A stretch of 5,659 nt of DNA from Armatimonadota bacterium (GTDB taxonomy: Bacteria; Armatimonadota; Zipacnadia; Zipacnadales; JABUFB01): positions 1 to 5,659 of the forward strand of contig JAGPGE010000426.1 in assembly GCA_018056145.1 (NCBI GenBank), written 5' to 3'. This document shows positions 1 to 5,526 of this stretch, in pieces (the stretch's first letter is position 1; every line of letters begins with the position of its first letter). Both the position numbers and the translations under genes were made by a program. The notes under the pieces were generated by a model. It was not told where the DNA came from, ran no database searches, and worked only from the letters and a program-made list of their open reading frames with translations.

Positions 1-1
1 G

Positions 2-262
2 CTATATGGGTCGCGAGACATATCAGCACTGTTTGACGCAGAGACGCGCGAAGCGTGTGCAGAAGTCTTCGAGCACGAAGACGCCAGCATTTCGACCCTC
101 GCCAAGTCTGTCTGCGCGGAAGCGGCCGCCGCACTCTTGGCAGACCCAGACGCATTCCCATCCGGCGCCGCCTACCATATCGTAGAGGACGCATTGCGCC
201 TCGGGATTGGACTTGGCGAGTACAAAGGCGTCGCGGACGCCACCGCTTACAACCCCAACTGA
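2..262 (+). CDS. 3' part of an unrecognised protein (truncated by window edge)
   Basis: An open frame enters from the left edge and ends at a TGA at 260-262, giving 86 visible residues. No convincing start codon with a ribosome binding site lies inside, so the gene probably begins outside the window. The visible part is soluble, alanine-rich and acidic: it begins LYGSRDISALFDAE, has a helical-looking middle (STLAKSVCAEAAAALLADPD) and ends in ATAYNPN. I see no membrane segment, Cys/His cluster or catalytic motif and do not recognise the family. The frame is preferred over the competing + frame through the same bases, which is implausibly arginine-rich. The gene stops 14 bases before the SSB start, and the SSB ribosome binding site begins right after its stop codon, so the two are likely cotranscribed. 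Confidence 0.6.
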   Translation, partial: LYGSRDISALFDAETREACAEVFEHEDASISTLAKSVCAEAAAALLADPDAFPSGAAYHIVEDALRLGIGLGEYKGVADATAYNPN

Positions 263-276
263 AGGAGACGCAGGAC

Positions 277-654
277 ATGATCAACCAGGTCACTCTCGGA
301 GGATACCTCGTCTCAACACCGGCTATCAGCACGTCGAAGGCCGGCAACTCCTGGTGCGAGTTCGGCATCGACACCAAGGACAAGGGCAGAGACGGCGAAC
401 AGAAGGACAACATCGTCACGATGACCGCGTTCAAAGCGAACGCGGACCTCCTCGCCACGCTCCCGGGCGGCACCTACGTCATCGTCACCGGGAAGCTCGT
501 GTCGGACACGTTTACCACGGACGGCAAGACCACCAGCAAGCTCAAGGTCATCGCCTTCTCCGTCGAGCCCATGTACTTCGAGTACCCCACCACGGACTAC
601 CCCGCGCAAGGAGCCGCGACCGATGAAGATACCGACCCGTTCCAGGACCAGTGA
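277..654 (+). CDS. ssb: Single-stranded DNA-binding protein (SSB, OB fold)
   Basis: 125-residue protein that should coat single-stranded DNA during phage replication or recombination. The sequence follows the bacterial/phage SSB pattern: an opening strand MINQVTLGGYLVSTP, then WCEFGIDTK, the central VTMTAFKANADLLATLPGG (compare the usual 'aFgk.Ae.l...l.kG') and YVIVTGKLVSDTF...DGK, followed by KLKVIAFSVEPM. The OB fold covers about residues 1-99. The linker is short (about 100-112) and the tail acidic, ending EDTDPFQDQ. Typical bacterial SSBs end in an acidic stretch closing with PF; here PF is followed by three more residues. The ATG at 277 was chosen because AAGGAG (262-267) lies 9 bases upstream and the OB fold starts there; the same frame is open further upstream but encodes arginine-rich nonsense that shadows the preceding gene. 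The 3' end overlaps the next gene by 32 bases. Confidence 0.92.
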   Translation: MINQVTLGGYLVSTPAISTSKAGNSWCEFGIDTKDKGRDGEQKDNIVTMTAFKANADLLATLPGGTYVIVTGKLVSDTFTTDGKTTSKLKVIAFSVEPMYFEYPTTDYPAQGAATDEDTDPFQDQ

Positions 655-931
655 CGGTGAGAAGCAGCGGTCCATCCCGTACTGCCTGAACTTCTGCAAG
701 GGCTGCTTCAACGAAATCCCGATTGCCGACGGCTCCCCTGCGTACCGGGAGAACCAGCGCATCCACAGGGTTCTCTGCGACACCTGCGCCGGGAAGATCC
801 GGGACGCGAAGATTGCTGACCTTACAGAAGACGGCTGGTTCACCCCGGCCGGCCTGATCAACGAAGTCAAGCGCGTCCAGTACAGGCGGCGCAAGAGGGA
901 GGAAGCGCGTGGAGAGCATCGAGCCGCGTAA
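623..931 (+). CDS. Small basic Cys-rich protein, probable zinc ribbon
   Basis: 102-residue protein of unknown function. Five cysteines stand at residues 21, 25, 28, 52 and 55. C25-x2-C28 and C52-x2-C55 form two CxxC knuckles 23 residues apart, the arrangement of a four-Cys zinc ribbon, with C21 as a possible extra ligand. The C-terminus is strongly basic (KRVQYRRRKREEARGEHR, about residues 83-100) and could contact nucleic acid. The start ATG at 623 lies inside the 3' end of ssb, but AAGGAG at 608-613 is 9 bases upstream, so both the start and the 32-base overlap are well supported. The stop overlaps the small terminase start by 23 bases. Position between SSB and the terminase genes suggests a DNA-related or regulatory role, but this is inference; I cannot name a family. 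Zinc binding is inferred from the Cys spacing only. Confidence 0.8.
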   Translation: MKIPTRSRTSDGEKQRSIPYCLNFCKGCFNEIPIADGSPAYRENQRIHRVLCDTCAGKIRDAKIADLTEDGWFTPAGLINEVKRVQYRRRKREEARGEHRAA

Positions 932-1598
932 GCGTGGGTACTCCGCCGAGAAGAAGGAACTCGCGAGGCTCATGTACATCAGCTACGCATTCCCGCAGGA
1001 CAGTTACCTCGCCGCCCACCTCGGGATCTCCCCGGCAACATTGCGGACCTGGAAGAAGAATGCGGCAGATGCCGGCGACGACTGGGACATCGAGCGCGAG
1101 CGCCTGACGCATGGCGAGTATCTCGGCCCTCAGTGGGATACCAGCGCCAGTGTGCGGCGGGCGATGGTTCAGTTGCAGGCGGCGGACGCCATCCGGCGCG
1201 TCTGTGAAGATTCCATCGCAGAGAAGCAGTTGTTCTTCAAGGCCCCGAAGACCCTGAAGGAAGGCGAGATGATCGAGGTCGATGCCCTCTACACGAAAGA
1301 GGGCCGCAAGCAGATCATCAGCGGCATCAAGCCATCCGACTTCCGTGAACTCACCGGCGCCCTGGACACGGCATCGAAGATCGAGGAGCGCGCTCGTGCC
1401 GTCCTGGACAACCAGCAGGAGATCGAGCAGCGCGTGTCGTCGGAGGTCATGCGTGCGGTCCTGGAGGTCATCCAGATACTCGAAGTGTCCCCGGAGCAGA
1501 CCGGCGCGATCATCGCGAAACTGTTCCCAGAGGCCGGCGACGCGCAGCAGCAGTTGGCAGCGGCGCCTGATGGTGTTGAGGAAGGCGAGCAGGCGTAG
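909..1598 (+). CDS. Terminase small subunit, DUF1804-like HTH protein
   Basis: 229-residue protein directly upstream of the large terminase, the usual place of the small subunit that binds packaging sites on concatemeric DNA and loads the large subunit. An N-terminal helix-turn-helix spans about residues 15-50 (ARLMYISYAFPQ, then YLAAHLGISPATLRTWKK), followed by NAADAGDDWD; this 'HTH then GDDWD' arrangement matches DUF1804 proteins of Mu-like phages. The remainder is charged and helical (DFRELTGALDTASKIEERAR at about 144-163, later IQILEVSPEQTGAIIAKLF), suited to the oligomerisation region of small terminases. The tail is acidic and Gln/Ala-rich. The start is GTG at 909, supported by GGAGG at 898-902 six bases upstream; it overlaps the previous stop. 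The family call rests on motif memory and gene order; ring stoichiometry and the packaging site are not visible. Confidence 0.82.
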   Translation: MESIEPRKRGYSAEKKELARLMYISYAFPQDSYLAAHLGISPATLRTWKKNAADAGDDWDIERERLTHGEYLGPQWDTSASVRRAMVQLQAADAIRRVCEDSIAEKQLFFKAPKTLKEGEMIEVDALYTKEGRKQIISGIKPSDFRELTGALDTASKIEERARAVLDNQQEIEQRVSSEVMRAVLEVIQILEVSPEQTGAIIAKLFPEAGDAQQQLAAAPDGVEEGEQA

Positions 1599-1612
1599 GA
1601 CAGCGAGGAAGA

Positions 1613-3553
1613 ATGGGACGGGGAACAAAGCCAGTAACCGAGGACATCAGCGACGCCCGCCTGTACACCGGGCACCTTGAGCGATCTTCGCTTGAGTACA
1701 TTCACGACAACCCCGGGTGCTGCGCGAAGCATATCTGCGATTACGTTTCCGAGAAGCACGGCGTCGCCTGGCGCACCGCCCGCCAGTGCATTGACAGCCT
1801 TATCGCAAAGAAGCACATCAAGCGCGTTAAGTTGGCGGCCGGCCAAGGCCATGCGAAACCAACCTACCTCACCACTCTCGGCGAAGCAGCCCTCACCGGG
1901 ACCAGTCTCCGATACGGCGAGTATCTGACCTCCAATGAAATGCGGGACAGGGTGGAAGCCAATAAGACGGAGCCACCCATCCCGCCACCAGAGCGCGTAG
2001 TAGAAAAGGTGACGCCAATGGCAGACCCGCTAACCGGCGCAGCGACGAATGGCCTCATGGCGGCACTGCAGCAGCACGCGACGAAGGTAACGCTGGTACG
2101 CGACGAAGCGGAGACGGACCCGATCAAGTGGATCCAGGCGGCGAGGCCGAAGATTGAGACGAAGACGCACGGCCTTGTGGTATACGAGCCCACACCGTTC
2201 CAGAAGACTATCATCAGGAAGACCGTAGCGAAGCAGAGGTTCATCCTGGAGAAGTCGCGACAGATTGGGGCTTCAACGGCAGTGCAGATAGGCGCCGCGT
2301 GGATGGTTTTGTTCGACGTGCCATTCCACGGGCATATCGTCGCGAACAAGGCTGAGGTCGCCGTCCAGCGCATCCTGCGTATCTCAAAGCGTGCCCTTGA
2401 GACCTGCATCATGCCCGATGAAATGCGCAAGCGACTGTACACGGGCACAGACAACACGAACGAGATCAAGTTCAGTGGCGCCAAGTCAGACAACTACCTG
2501 CGCGCCCACGCTGCCAGCCCTGACGCCGGCCACTCATTCGACGGGAACTGGGTGGTGCTCGAAGAGTTCTCGCGGATGCCTGACGCGGAGCAGATCCAGT
2601 CCGGGATGCACGGTATGCTAGACGAAGCCTCCTGCGGCCTCGTCTACGTCAGCACGCACAATGGGTTCGGTACGCTTTTTCACCAACTCTGCGAGAAAGC
2701 TGAGAGCGTGGGGCTTGAGCGCATCAAGGCGACCTGGCGGGTTCACCCCGGGCGGGACGAAGCCTGGAAAGAGCGGAAGATTGCGGAGATGGGCGAAGAC
2801 GAGTTTATGGAGGCCCATGAATGCGCACCCATGCTTCTCGGAGACGCCGCGATTGACTGGCCGAAGCTCGCTCAGATGGCTCGTGTTCACGACTGGATCG
2901 GTCCAGTGTACTCAGCCGGCCACAAGTACCTTATCGGCATCGACCAGGCAAGCGGGGGAGAATGCGATACGGTCGCCTGCGTGATAGACGCGACTATCCG
3001 GCCTGCCCAGGTCGTCGAACTGAAGACGTTCAAGTCAACGTCCGACGAGCCTGGCACCAGGACGCAGCAGAAGATCGACTTCATCGAGGAACTGCCGTTG
3101 ATATGGCCCGCGAAGCGAGTCTTCATCGACGCCACCAACGAGGTTGGAACGACCAGCCTTGTCAACGTGCAGGGCAAGGTCTGCGTGAAGATCACCGACA
3201 ATCGCGGCGCGAACATCAACGAGGGCTACAACCAGCAGGACAGGATGCGGGAACTGAAGATCCCGCGCACCAGACTGGTTGACCACGCGATCACCTGCCT
3301 TGAGCGCGGCAAGGTCATTGTTCACCAGGAACACTTCAAACCCCTGTACGAAGCCTTTAAGTCGATCACGAAGGGCCACAGGTACAAGGGGGTCGCCAAG
3401 AACATCGGCGGCAAGCACCTGGACGAGTTCGATGCGTTCATTCTGGCGTGCCAAGGGTTGACATACAGTGGCACTTCAGGGGACAATGTACGTCGGGCTA
3501 CCGGCATTCCAGGGGACAAGTCCTGGCAAGACCTGCGCGAGGAGCGATATTGA
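1613..3553 (+). CDS. Terminase large subunit (ATPase-nuclease) with N-terminal winged-helix domain
   Basis: 646-residue packaging motor that hydrolyses ATP to translocate DNA through the portal and cuts concatemers. Residues about 20-95 form an extra winged-helix domain: helices around 25-33, 37-46 and 52-66, then a wing ending in KPTYLTTLGEAAL. A Pro-rich linker (PPIPPPE, 121-127) leads to the motor. ATPase: deviant Walker A EKSRQIGAST (213-222), Walker B VVLEEF (314-319, Glu-Glu rather than the more usual Asp-Glu) and coupling motif YVSTHNG (345-351). RNase H-like nuclease: acidic residues in IGIDQAS (D444), VFIDATNE (D506) and KHLDEFDAF (D604/D607). The 'SRQIGAS' form resembles the large terminases of P2 and Mu. 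The start ATG at 1613 has GAGG at 1605-1608, a short spacing. A second ATG at 2018 (residue 136) has a better ribosome site and would give a 511-residue protein lacking the winged helix. The stop overlaps the portal start in TGATG. Confidence 0.93.
   Translation: MGRGTKPVTEDISDARLYTGHLERSSLEYIHDNPGCCAKHICDYVSEKHGVAWRTARQCIDSLIAKKHIKRVKLAAGQGHAKPTYLTTLGEAALTGTSLRYGEYLTSNEMRDRVEANKTEPPIPPPERVVEKVTPMADPLTGAATNGLMAALQQHATKVTLVRDEAETDPIKWIQAARPKIETKTHGLVVYEPTPFQKTIIRKTVAKQRFILEKSRQIGASTAVQIGAAWMVLFDVPFHGHIVANKAEVAVQRILRISKRALETCIMPDEMRKRLYTGTDNTNEIKFSGAKSDNYLRAHAASPDAGHSFDGNWVVLEEFSRMPDAEQIQSGMHGMLDEASCGLVYVSTHNGFGTLFHQLCEKAESVGLERIKATWRVHPGRDEAWKERKIAEMGEDEFMEAHECAPMLLGDAAIDWPKLAQMARVHDWIGPVYSAGHKYLIGIDQASGGECDTVACVIDATIRPAQVVELKTFKSTSDEPGTRTQQKIDFIEELPLIWPAKRVFIDATNEVGTTSLVNVQGKVCVKITDNRGANINEGYNQQDRMRELKIPRTRLVDHAITCLERGKVIVHQEHFKPLYEAFKSITKGHRYKGVAKNIGGKHLDEFDAFILACQGLTYSGTSGDNVRRATGIPGDKSWQDLREERY
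2007..2020 (+). promoter_or_regulatory. Candidate internal ribosome binding site and start inside the large terminase gene
   Basis: AGGTGA at 2007-2012 matches six consecutive bases of the extended Shine-Dalgarno sequence (AAGGAGGTGA) and stands five bases before an in-frame ATG at 2018. Starting there removes the winged-helix domain and linker (residues 1-135) and yields a 511-residue product starting MADPLTGAATNGLM, about the size of an ordinary large terminase. The match and placement are visible in the sequence; its use is inference. It could be a chance run within a coding region. Confidence 0.45.
3458..3487 (+). promoter_or_regulatory. Weak candidate sigma70-type promoter upstream of the portal gene
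   Basis: TTGACA at 3458-3463 is a perfect -35 hexamer. GACAAT at 3482-3487, 18 bases downstream, matches four of the six TATAAT positions. It would start transcription near 3494, about 60 bases before the portal ATG. It lies within the 3' end of the large terminase gene, so its bases are also coding and the match may be chance; the dense gene overlaps make readthrough from upstream the simpler expectation. Confidence 0.2.
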
Positions 3554-5121
3554 TGCACCCGATCCTGTATGACGCAGCGTTGGCATTGCACAACGTCACT
3601 GGTTTCAGGGCACTCGGCAAGCGCAAGAGACGCCAGGCAGACGATGAGCCACAGAAGCGCCGGCGCCCCGGGAAGGCACTTGGCGTCGGATACCCGGAAA
3701 GCGGCCGTGAGATCAGGGCGTCCATAGCCTATGACGACCACGAGGCGCCGCAGGGCGAACTTGGCACCACGGGGCTCAATGCTACCGGCGGTCAGATCAT
3801 CGACGACTACAACAGCAGTATGCAGAACCTGTCTACGCGCATGGCGCGGTATCAGGAGATGTACAACTCCGACACCGCTATCGGCGCGATGGAGCAGTTG
3901 ATTGTCCCACCAATCCAATCGGCGAAGTGGGAGATAACCCCGCACCAGGACGACAAGAGCGACGCCGGCAAGTACCTTGCTGAACGGATGCACCGCAACA
4001 TCATCGAAGGCGAGGGCATGTCGCATTCCTGGCGAGAGCTTCTGGAGCAGGTGCTGGACGCCCCGTTTTTCGGGTTCGCACTCACGGAGACGGTCTGGGA
4101 CACGCAGACGAATGGGGTTGACGGCCCGCGCACGGTCTTGCGGAAGTTCGCGAGGCGCGAGCGGACAAGCGTACAGCAGTGGGACTTCGACGACGAAGGT
4201 GGGCTGAAGGGCTACTGGTTCAGAGGGCAGAGGCCAGATGGCACTTACATCAACCGCCAGTACATCCCGATAGACAGGCTTGTGGTCTGGACGTGGAGAG
4301 GAAAGGGCAGGAACCCGGAGGGCATGGGCTGCCTGCGGCGCGCATGGAAAGCCCACCGGTATGAGGAGCAGTTGTCGCACTGGGCGCTGCTGCGCGTGGA
4401 GAGAAGCGCGACGGGTCTGTGGGTGGCGCAGCCGACCACGGACGACATCGAAGTGACGGAAGCGGAAGCGACAACTATCCGCGCCGTCCTGAGCAGGATC
4501 CGCGCCGGGAATGACGTGGGCATCGTGCTCCCCGGCCCGAACTGGAAGTTGGACCTGACCTGGCCCGGGCCTTCAGACATCCCGTGGGAAAGCATGATTG
4601 AGCGGCAGCGCCAGTACAAGCTGCAGTCCATGCTCTGCCACTTCGTCGGGCTTTCTCAGGGCGGCGACAAGGGCAGCTTCGGTCTGAGCAAGGACCATAG
4701 CAGCATGTTCATCAGCAGTCTCCGTGCAACGGCCGACTGGGTTGCCGACATCTTCAACCAGTACGTCGTGCCGCGCTGGGTCGCGTATAACCACTCCGGG
4801 CGCCCGAGATACATGCCTGTCTTGAGACACGGGCAGATTGGCCTGCGGGACCTCACCCCGTTCGCAAACTACATCCGGGCGCTGATGGACATGAATGTGT
4901 TCGTGCCCCCGGACCTGACGAACGTGGTCCTGGAGGAAGCCGGCCTGCCGCCTTTGACTGAAGAGGACGCGCGGATCCGGGCAGAGGCATTCCAGTTGCA
5001 CTTCTCAAAGAACGTTCCCGGCGTAGCAAGCGCCGTCGATGGACAACAGGACGATCAGGAGGACACGAGCGATGCCGCAACTGAACGTGCGAGATCCACA
5101 GACGGGTCCGGCAGTGAGTGA
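3553..5121 (+). CDS. Phage portal protein, DUF935-like (Mu gp29 type)
   Basis: 522-residue protein expected to form the ring at the capsid vertex through which DNA is pumped and to which the terminase docks. Family-like features in order: RYQEMYNSDTAIGAMEQLIVPP at about 99-120 followed by KWEITP (125-130), FFGFALTETVWD at 172-183, a strand-rich middle with YIPIDRLVVWTWRG (237-250), MGCLRRAWKAHRYEEQLSHW (258-277, probable stem helix), and GSFGLSKDHSSMF with a following helix (374-405). The N-terminus (23-42) is very basic and the last 30 residues are acidic and disordered-looking. The ATG at 3553 was chosen because GAGGAG (3539-3544) lies eight bases upstream and it overlaps the terminase stop by one base (TGATG), implying coupled translation; an upstream GTG in the same frame only extends into the terminase gene. 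Position right after the large terminase supports the call. The DUF935 assignment is from remembered motifs. Confidence 0.88.
   Translation: MHPILYDAALALHNVTGFRALGKRKRRQADDEPQKRRRPGKALGVGYPESGREIRASIAYDDHEAPQGELGTTGLNATGGQIIDDYNSSMQNLSTRMARYQEMYNSDTAIGAMEQLIVPPIQSAKWEITPHQDDKSDAGKYLAERMHRNIIEGEGMSHSWRELLEQVLDAPFFGFALTETVWDTQTNGVDGPRTVLRKFARRERTSVQQWDFDDEGGLKGYWFRGQRPDGTYINRQYIPIDRLVVWTWRGKGRNPEGMGCLRRAWKAHRYEEQLSHWALLRVERSATGLWVAQPTTDDIEVTEAEATTIRAVLSRIRAGNDVGIVLPGPNWKLDLTWPGPSDIPWESMIERQRQYKLQSMLCHFVGLSQGGDKGSFGLSKDHSSMFISSLRATADWVADIFNQYVVPRWVAYNHSGRPRYMPVLRHGQIGLRDLTPFANYIRALMDMNVFVPPDLTNVVLEEAGLPPLTEEDARIRAEAFQLHFSKNVPGVASAVDGQQDDQEDTSDAATERARSTDGSGSE
5057..5074 (+). promoter_or_regulatory. 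Strong ribosome binding site fixing the start of the DUF4177-like gene
   Basis: AGGAGG at 5057-5062, nine bases before the ATG at 5072, is one of the best Shine-Dalgarno matches in the window. It lies within the 3' end of the portal gene and decides for this ATG over the in-frame ATG at 5039, which lacks such a site. Confidence 0.7.
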
Positions 5122-5299
5122 GATCATGCGGACCACGCCGCCACCGCCGCGCCGGATCAGGTTTGAGTACAAGACGGTTTTAGACGGTGAACTGAGCGAC
5201 GCCGACTTCAACGCACTTGGGGCGCAGGGCTGGCAACTGGTCTGCTTCACGGGCTACGACTTCATCTTCCAGCGTCCTGACGGGTGGGTGGAAGACTGA
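5072..5299 (+). CDS. DUF4177-like small protein
   Basis: 75-residue protein. After a Pro-rich N-terminus (TTPPPPRR, about residues 21-28) the rest fits the short DUF4177 pattern: a first strand RFEYKTVL, a helix with LSDADFNALGAQGWQLV (compare the family's 'lN.lg.eGWelv') and a last strand YDFIFQRP. DUF4177 proteins are small alpha/beta domains common in bacteria and phages, with no assigned biochemical role that I know. The ATG at 5072 is preferred because of AGGAGG nine bases upstream; the coding region overlaps the portal 3' end by 50 bases. The stop directly abuts the next start (TGA then ATG), so translation of the membrane peptide may be coupled to this gene. The domain match is good by eye; the function is unknown. 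Confidence 0.78.
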   Translation: MPQLNVRDPQTGPAVSEIMRTTPPPPRRIRFEYKTVLDGELSDADFNALGAQGWQLVCFTGYDFIFQRPDGWVED

Positions 5300-5413
5300 A
5301 TGCAGATCGACCCGTGGAGCTACTGGATCGGCGTAGGCAGCGTGTTCGCGGCGCTTGGCGCAGGCATTACGCTGCTTGCCGCAATCGGCGTGGCGACGAA
5401 GAGCAGGAAGTAG
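5300..5413 (+). CDS. 37-residue single-pass membrane peptide
   Basis: A small gene starting at the ATG immediately after the preceding TGA and ending in TAG. The product begins MQIDPWSYWIGVGSVF, has an uncharged hydrophobic, Gly/Ala-rich segment from about residue 6 to 33, and ends with the basic TKSRK. This predicts one transmembrane helix with the positive C-terminus in the cytoplasm and the N-terminus outside. A weak Shine-Dalgarno (GGAAG, 5290-5294) lies five bases upstream, so coupling to the previous gene is likely. Small membrane proteins of this kind in phage late regions can be holin-like or unassigned; nothing here identifies a lysis role and no endolysin is visible nearby. Reality is supported by the exact stop-start junction and by the clear amphipathic logic of the sequence; the function is unknown. 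Confidence 0.55.
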   Translation: MQIDPWSYWIGVGSVFAALGAGITLLAAIGVATKSRK

Positions 5414-5420
5414 GCATCGT

Positions 5421-5500
5421 GGGCGTGACGGGTATCGCCCGGGGAGCGGTCGCAATCATGTTCCCCGGGGACCCCGGTTCGACTCCGGGCACGTCCACCA
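5421..5500 (+). tRNA. tRNA-like element: acceptor stem, T arm and encoded CCA, without normal D and anticodon arms
   Basis: The 3' half is a textbook tRNA end. The T stem CCCGG (5473-5477) and CCGGG (5485-5489) encloses the seven-base loop TTCGACT, giving the B-box consensus GGTTCGANTCC. Next come CACGTCC (5490-5496), discriminator A and an encoded CCA. The upstream GGGCGTG (5421-5427) pairs with all seven acceptor bases (one G-U). Between them are 45 bases, a few more than the roughly 41 of a common class I tRNA, and I find no arrangement with a proper four-base D stem, T at position 8 and a five-pair anticodon stem with T33. Instead 5438-5447 pairs with 5460-5469 (10 pairs, one G-U) around a 12-base loop. 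It could be a degenerate tRNA, a highly unusual tRNA, or a small relative of the tmRNA tRNA-like domain, where a long helix replaces the anticodon stem. An amino acid identity is not assigned. Confidence 0.5.
5438..5469 (+). repeat. GC-rich inverted repeat (10-pair stem) inside the tRNA-like element
   Basis: CCCGGGGAGC at 5438-5447 pairs with GTTCCCCGGG at 5460-5469, nine Watson-Crick pairs plus one G-U, around a 12-base loop. There is no T tract after it, so it does not look like a Rho-independent terminator. It takes the place where the anticodon arm would be if 5421-5500 folds as a tRNA-like molecule. The CCCCGGGG at 5463-5470 is itself palindromic, so other pairings are possible. Confidence 0.6.
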
Positions 5501-5526
5501 TCTCTGGATAACAAGAGGACGAGGGC

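Noticed and set aside
55..276. Upstream extension of the SSB reading frame from a GTG at 55
   Set aside because: The extension is arginine-rich and overlaps the preceding gene's better frame; the OB fold and the ribosome site both point to the ATG at 277.
867..1628. Minus-strand open frame of 253 codons opposite the small terminase
   Set aside because: Leu/Arg-rich composition with no recognisable domain; it mirrors the codon bias of the small terminase gene on the other strand.
1791..1819. TTGACA at 1791-1796 as a promoter -35 element
   Set aside because: No reasonable -10 hexamer 16-19 bases downstream, and the site is inside the winged-helix coding region.
3448..3552. Extension of the portal gene from a GTG at 3448
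   Set aside because: It lies within the large terminase coding region and lacks a good ribosome site, while ATG 3553 has GAGGAG at suitable spacing.
3322..4380. Long open frame on the minus strand (352 codons) across the terminase/portal junction
   Set aside because: It is antisense to two well-supported genes, has no family motifs, and long antisense frames are common in G+C-rich coding DNA.
5039..5071. Earlier ATG for the DUF4177-like gene
   Set aside because: No Shine-Dalgarno at the right distance; AGGAGG is placed for the ATG at 5072, and the extra residues are an unrelated basic stretch.
5434..5450. Five-pair stem with seven-base loop CCGGGGA read as an anticodon arm (GGG, proline)
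   Set aside because: The pairing exists (one G-U), but position 33 would be C, only six bases would remain for the D arm, and 22 bases would be left before the T stem, so no cloverleaf results.
5438..5489. GC-rich hairpins as a Rho-independent terminator
   Set aside because: No run of T follows either hairpin, and the T-arm consensus and CCA are better explained by a tRNA-like RNA.
5421..5500. CAT at 5457-5459 read as a methionine/isoleucine anticodon
   Set aside because: T precedes it as in a real anticodon loop, but the flanking five bases on each side do not pair.
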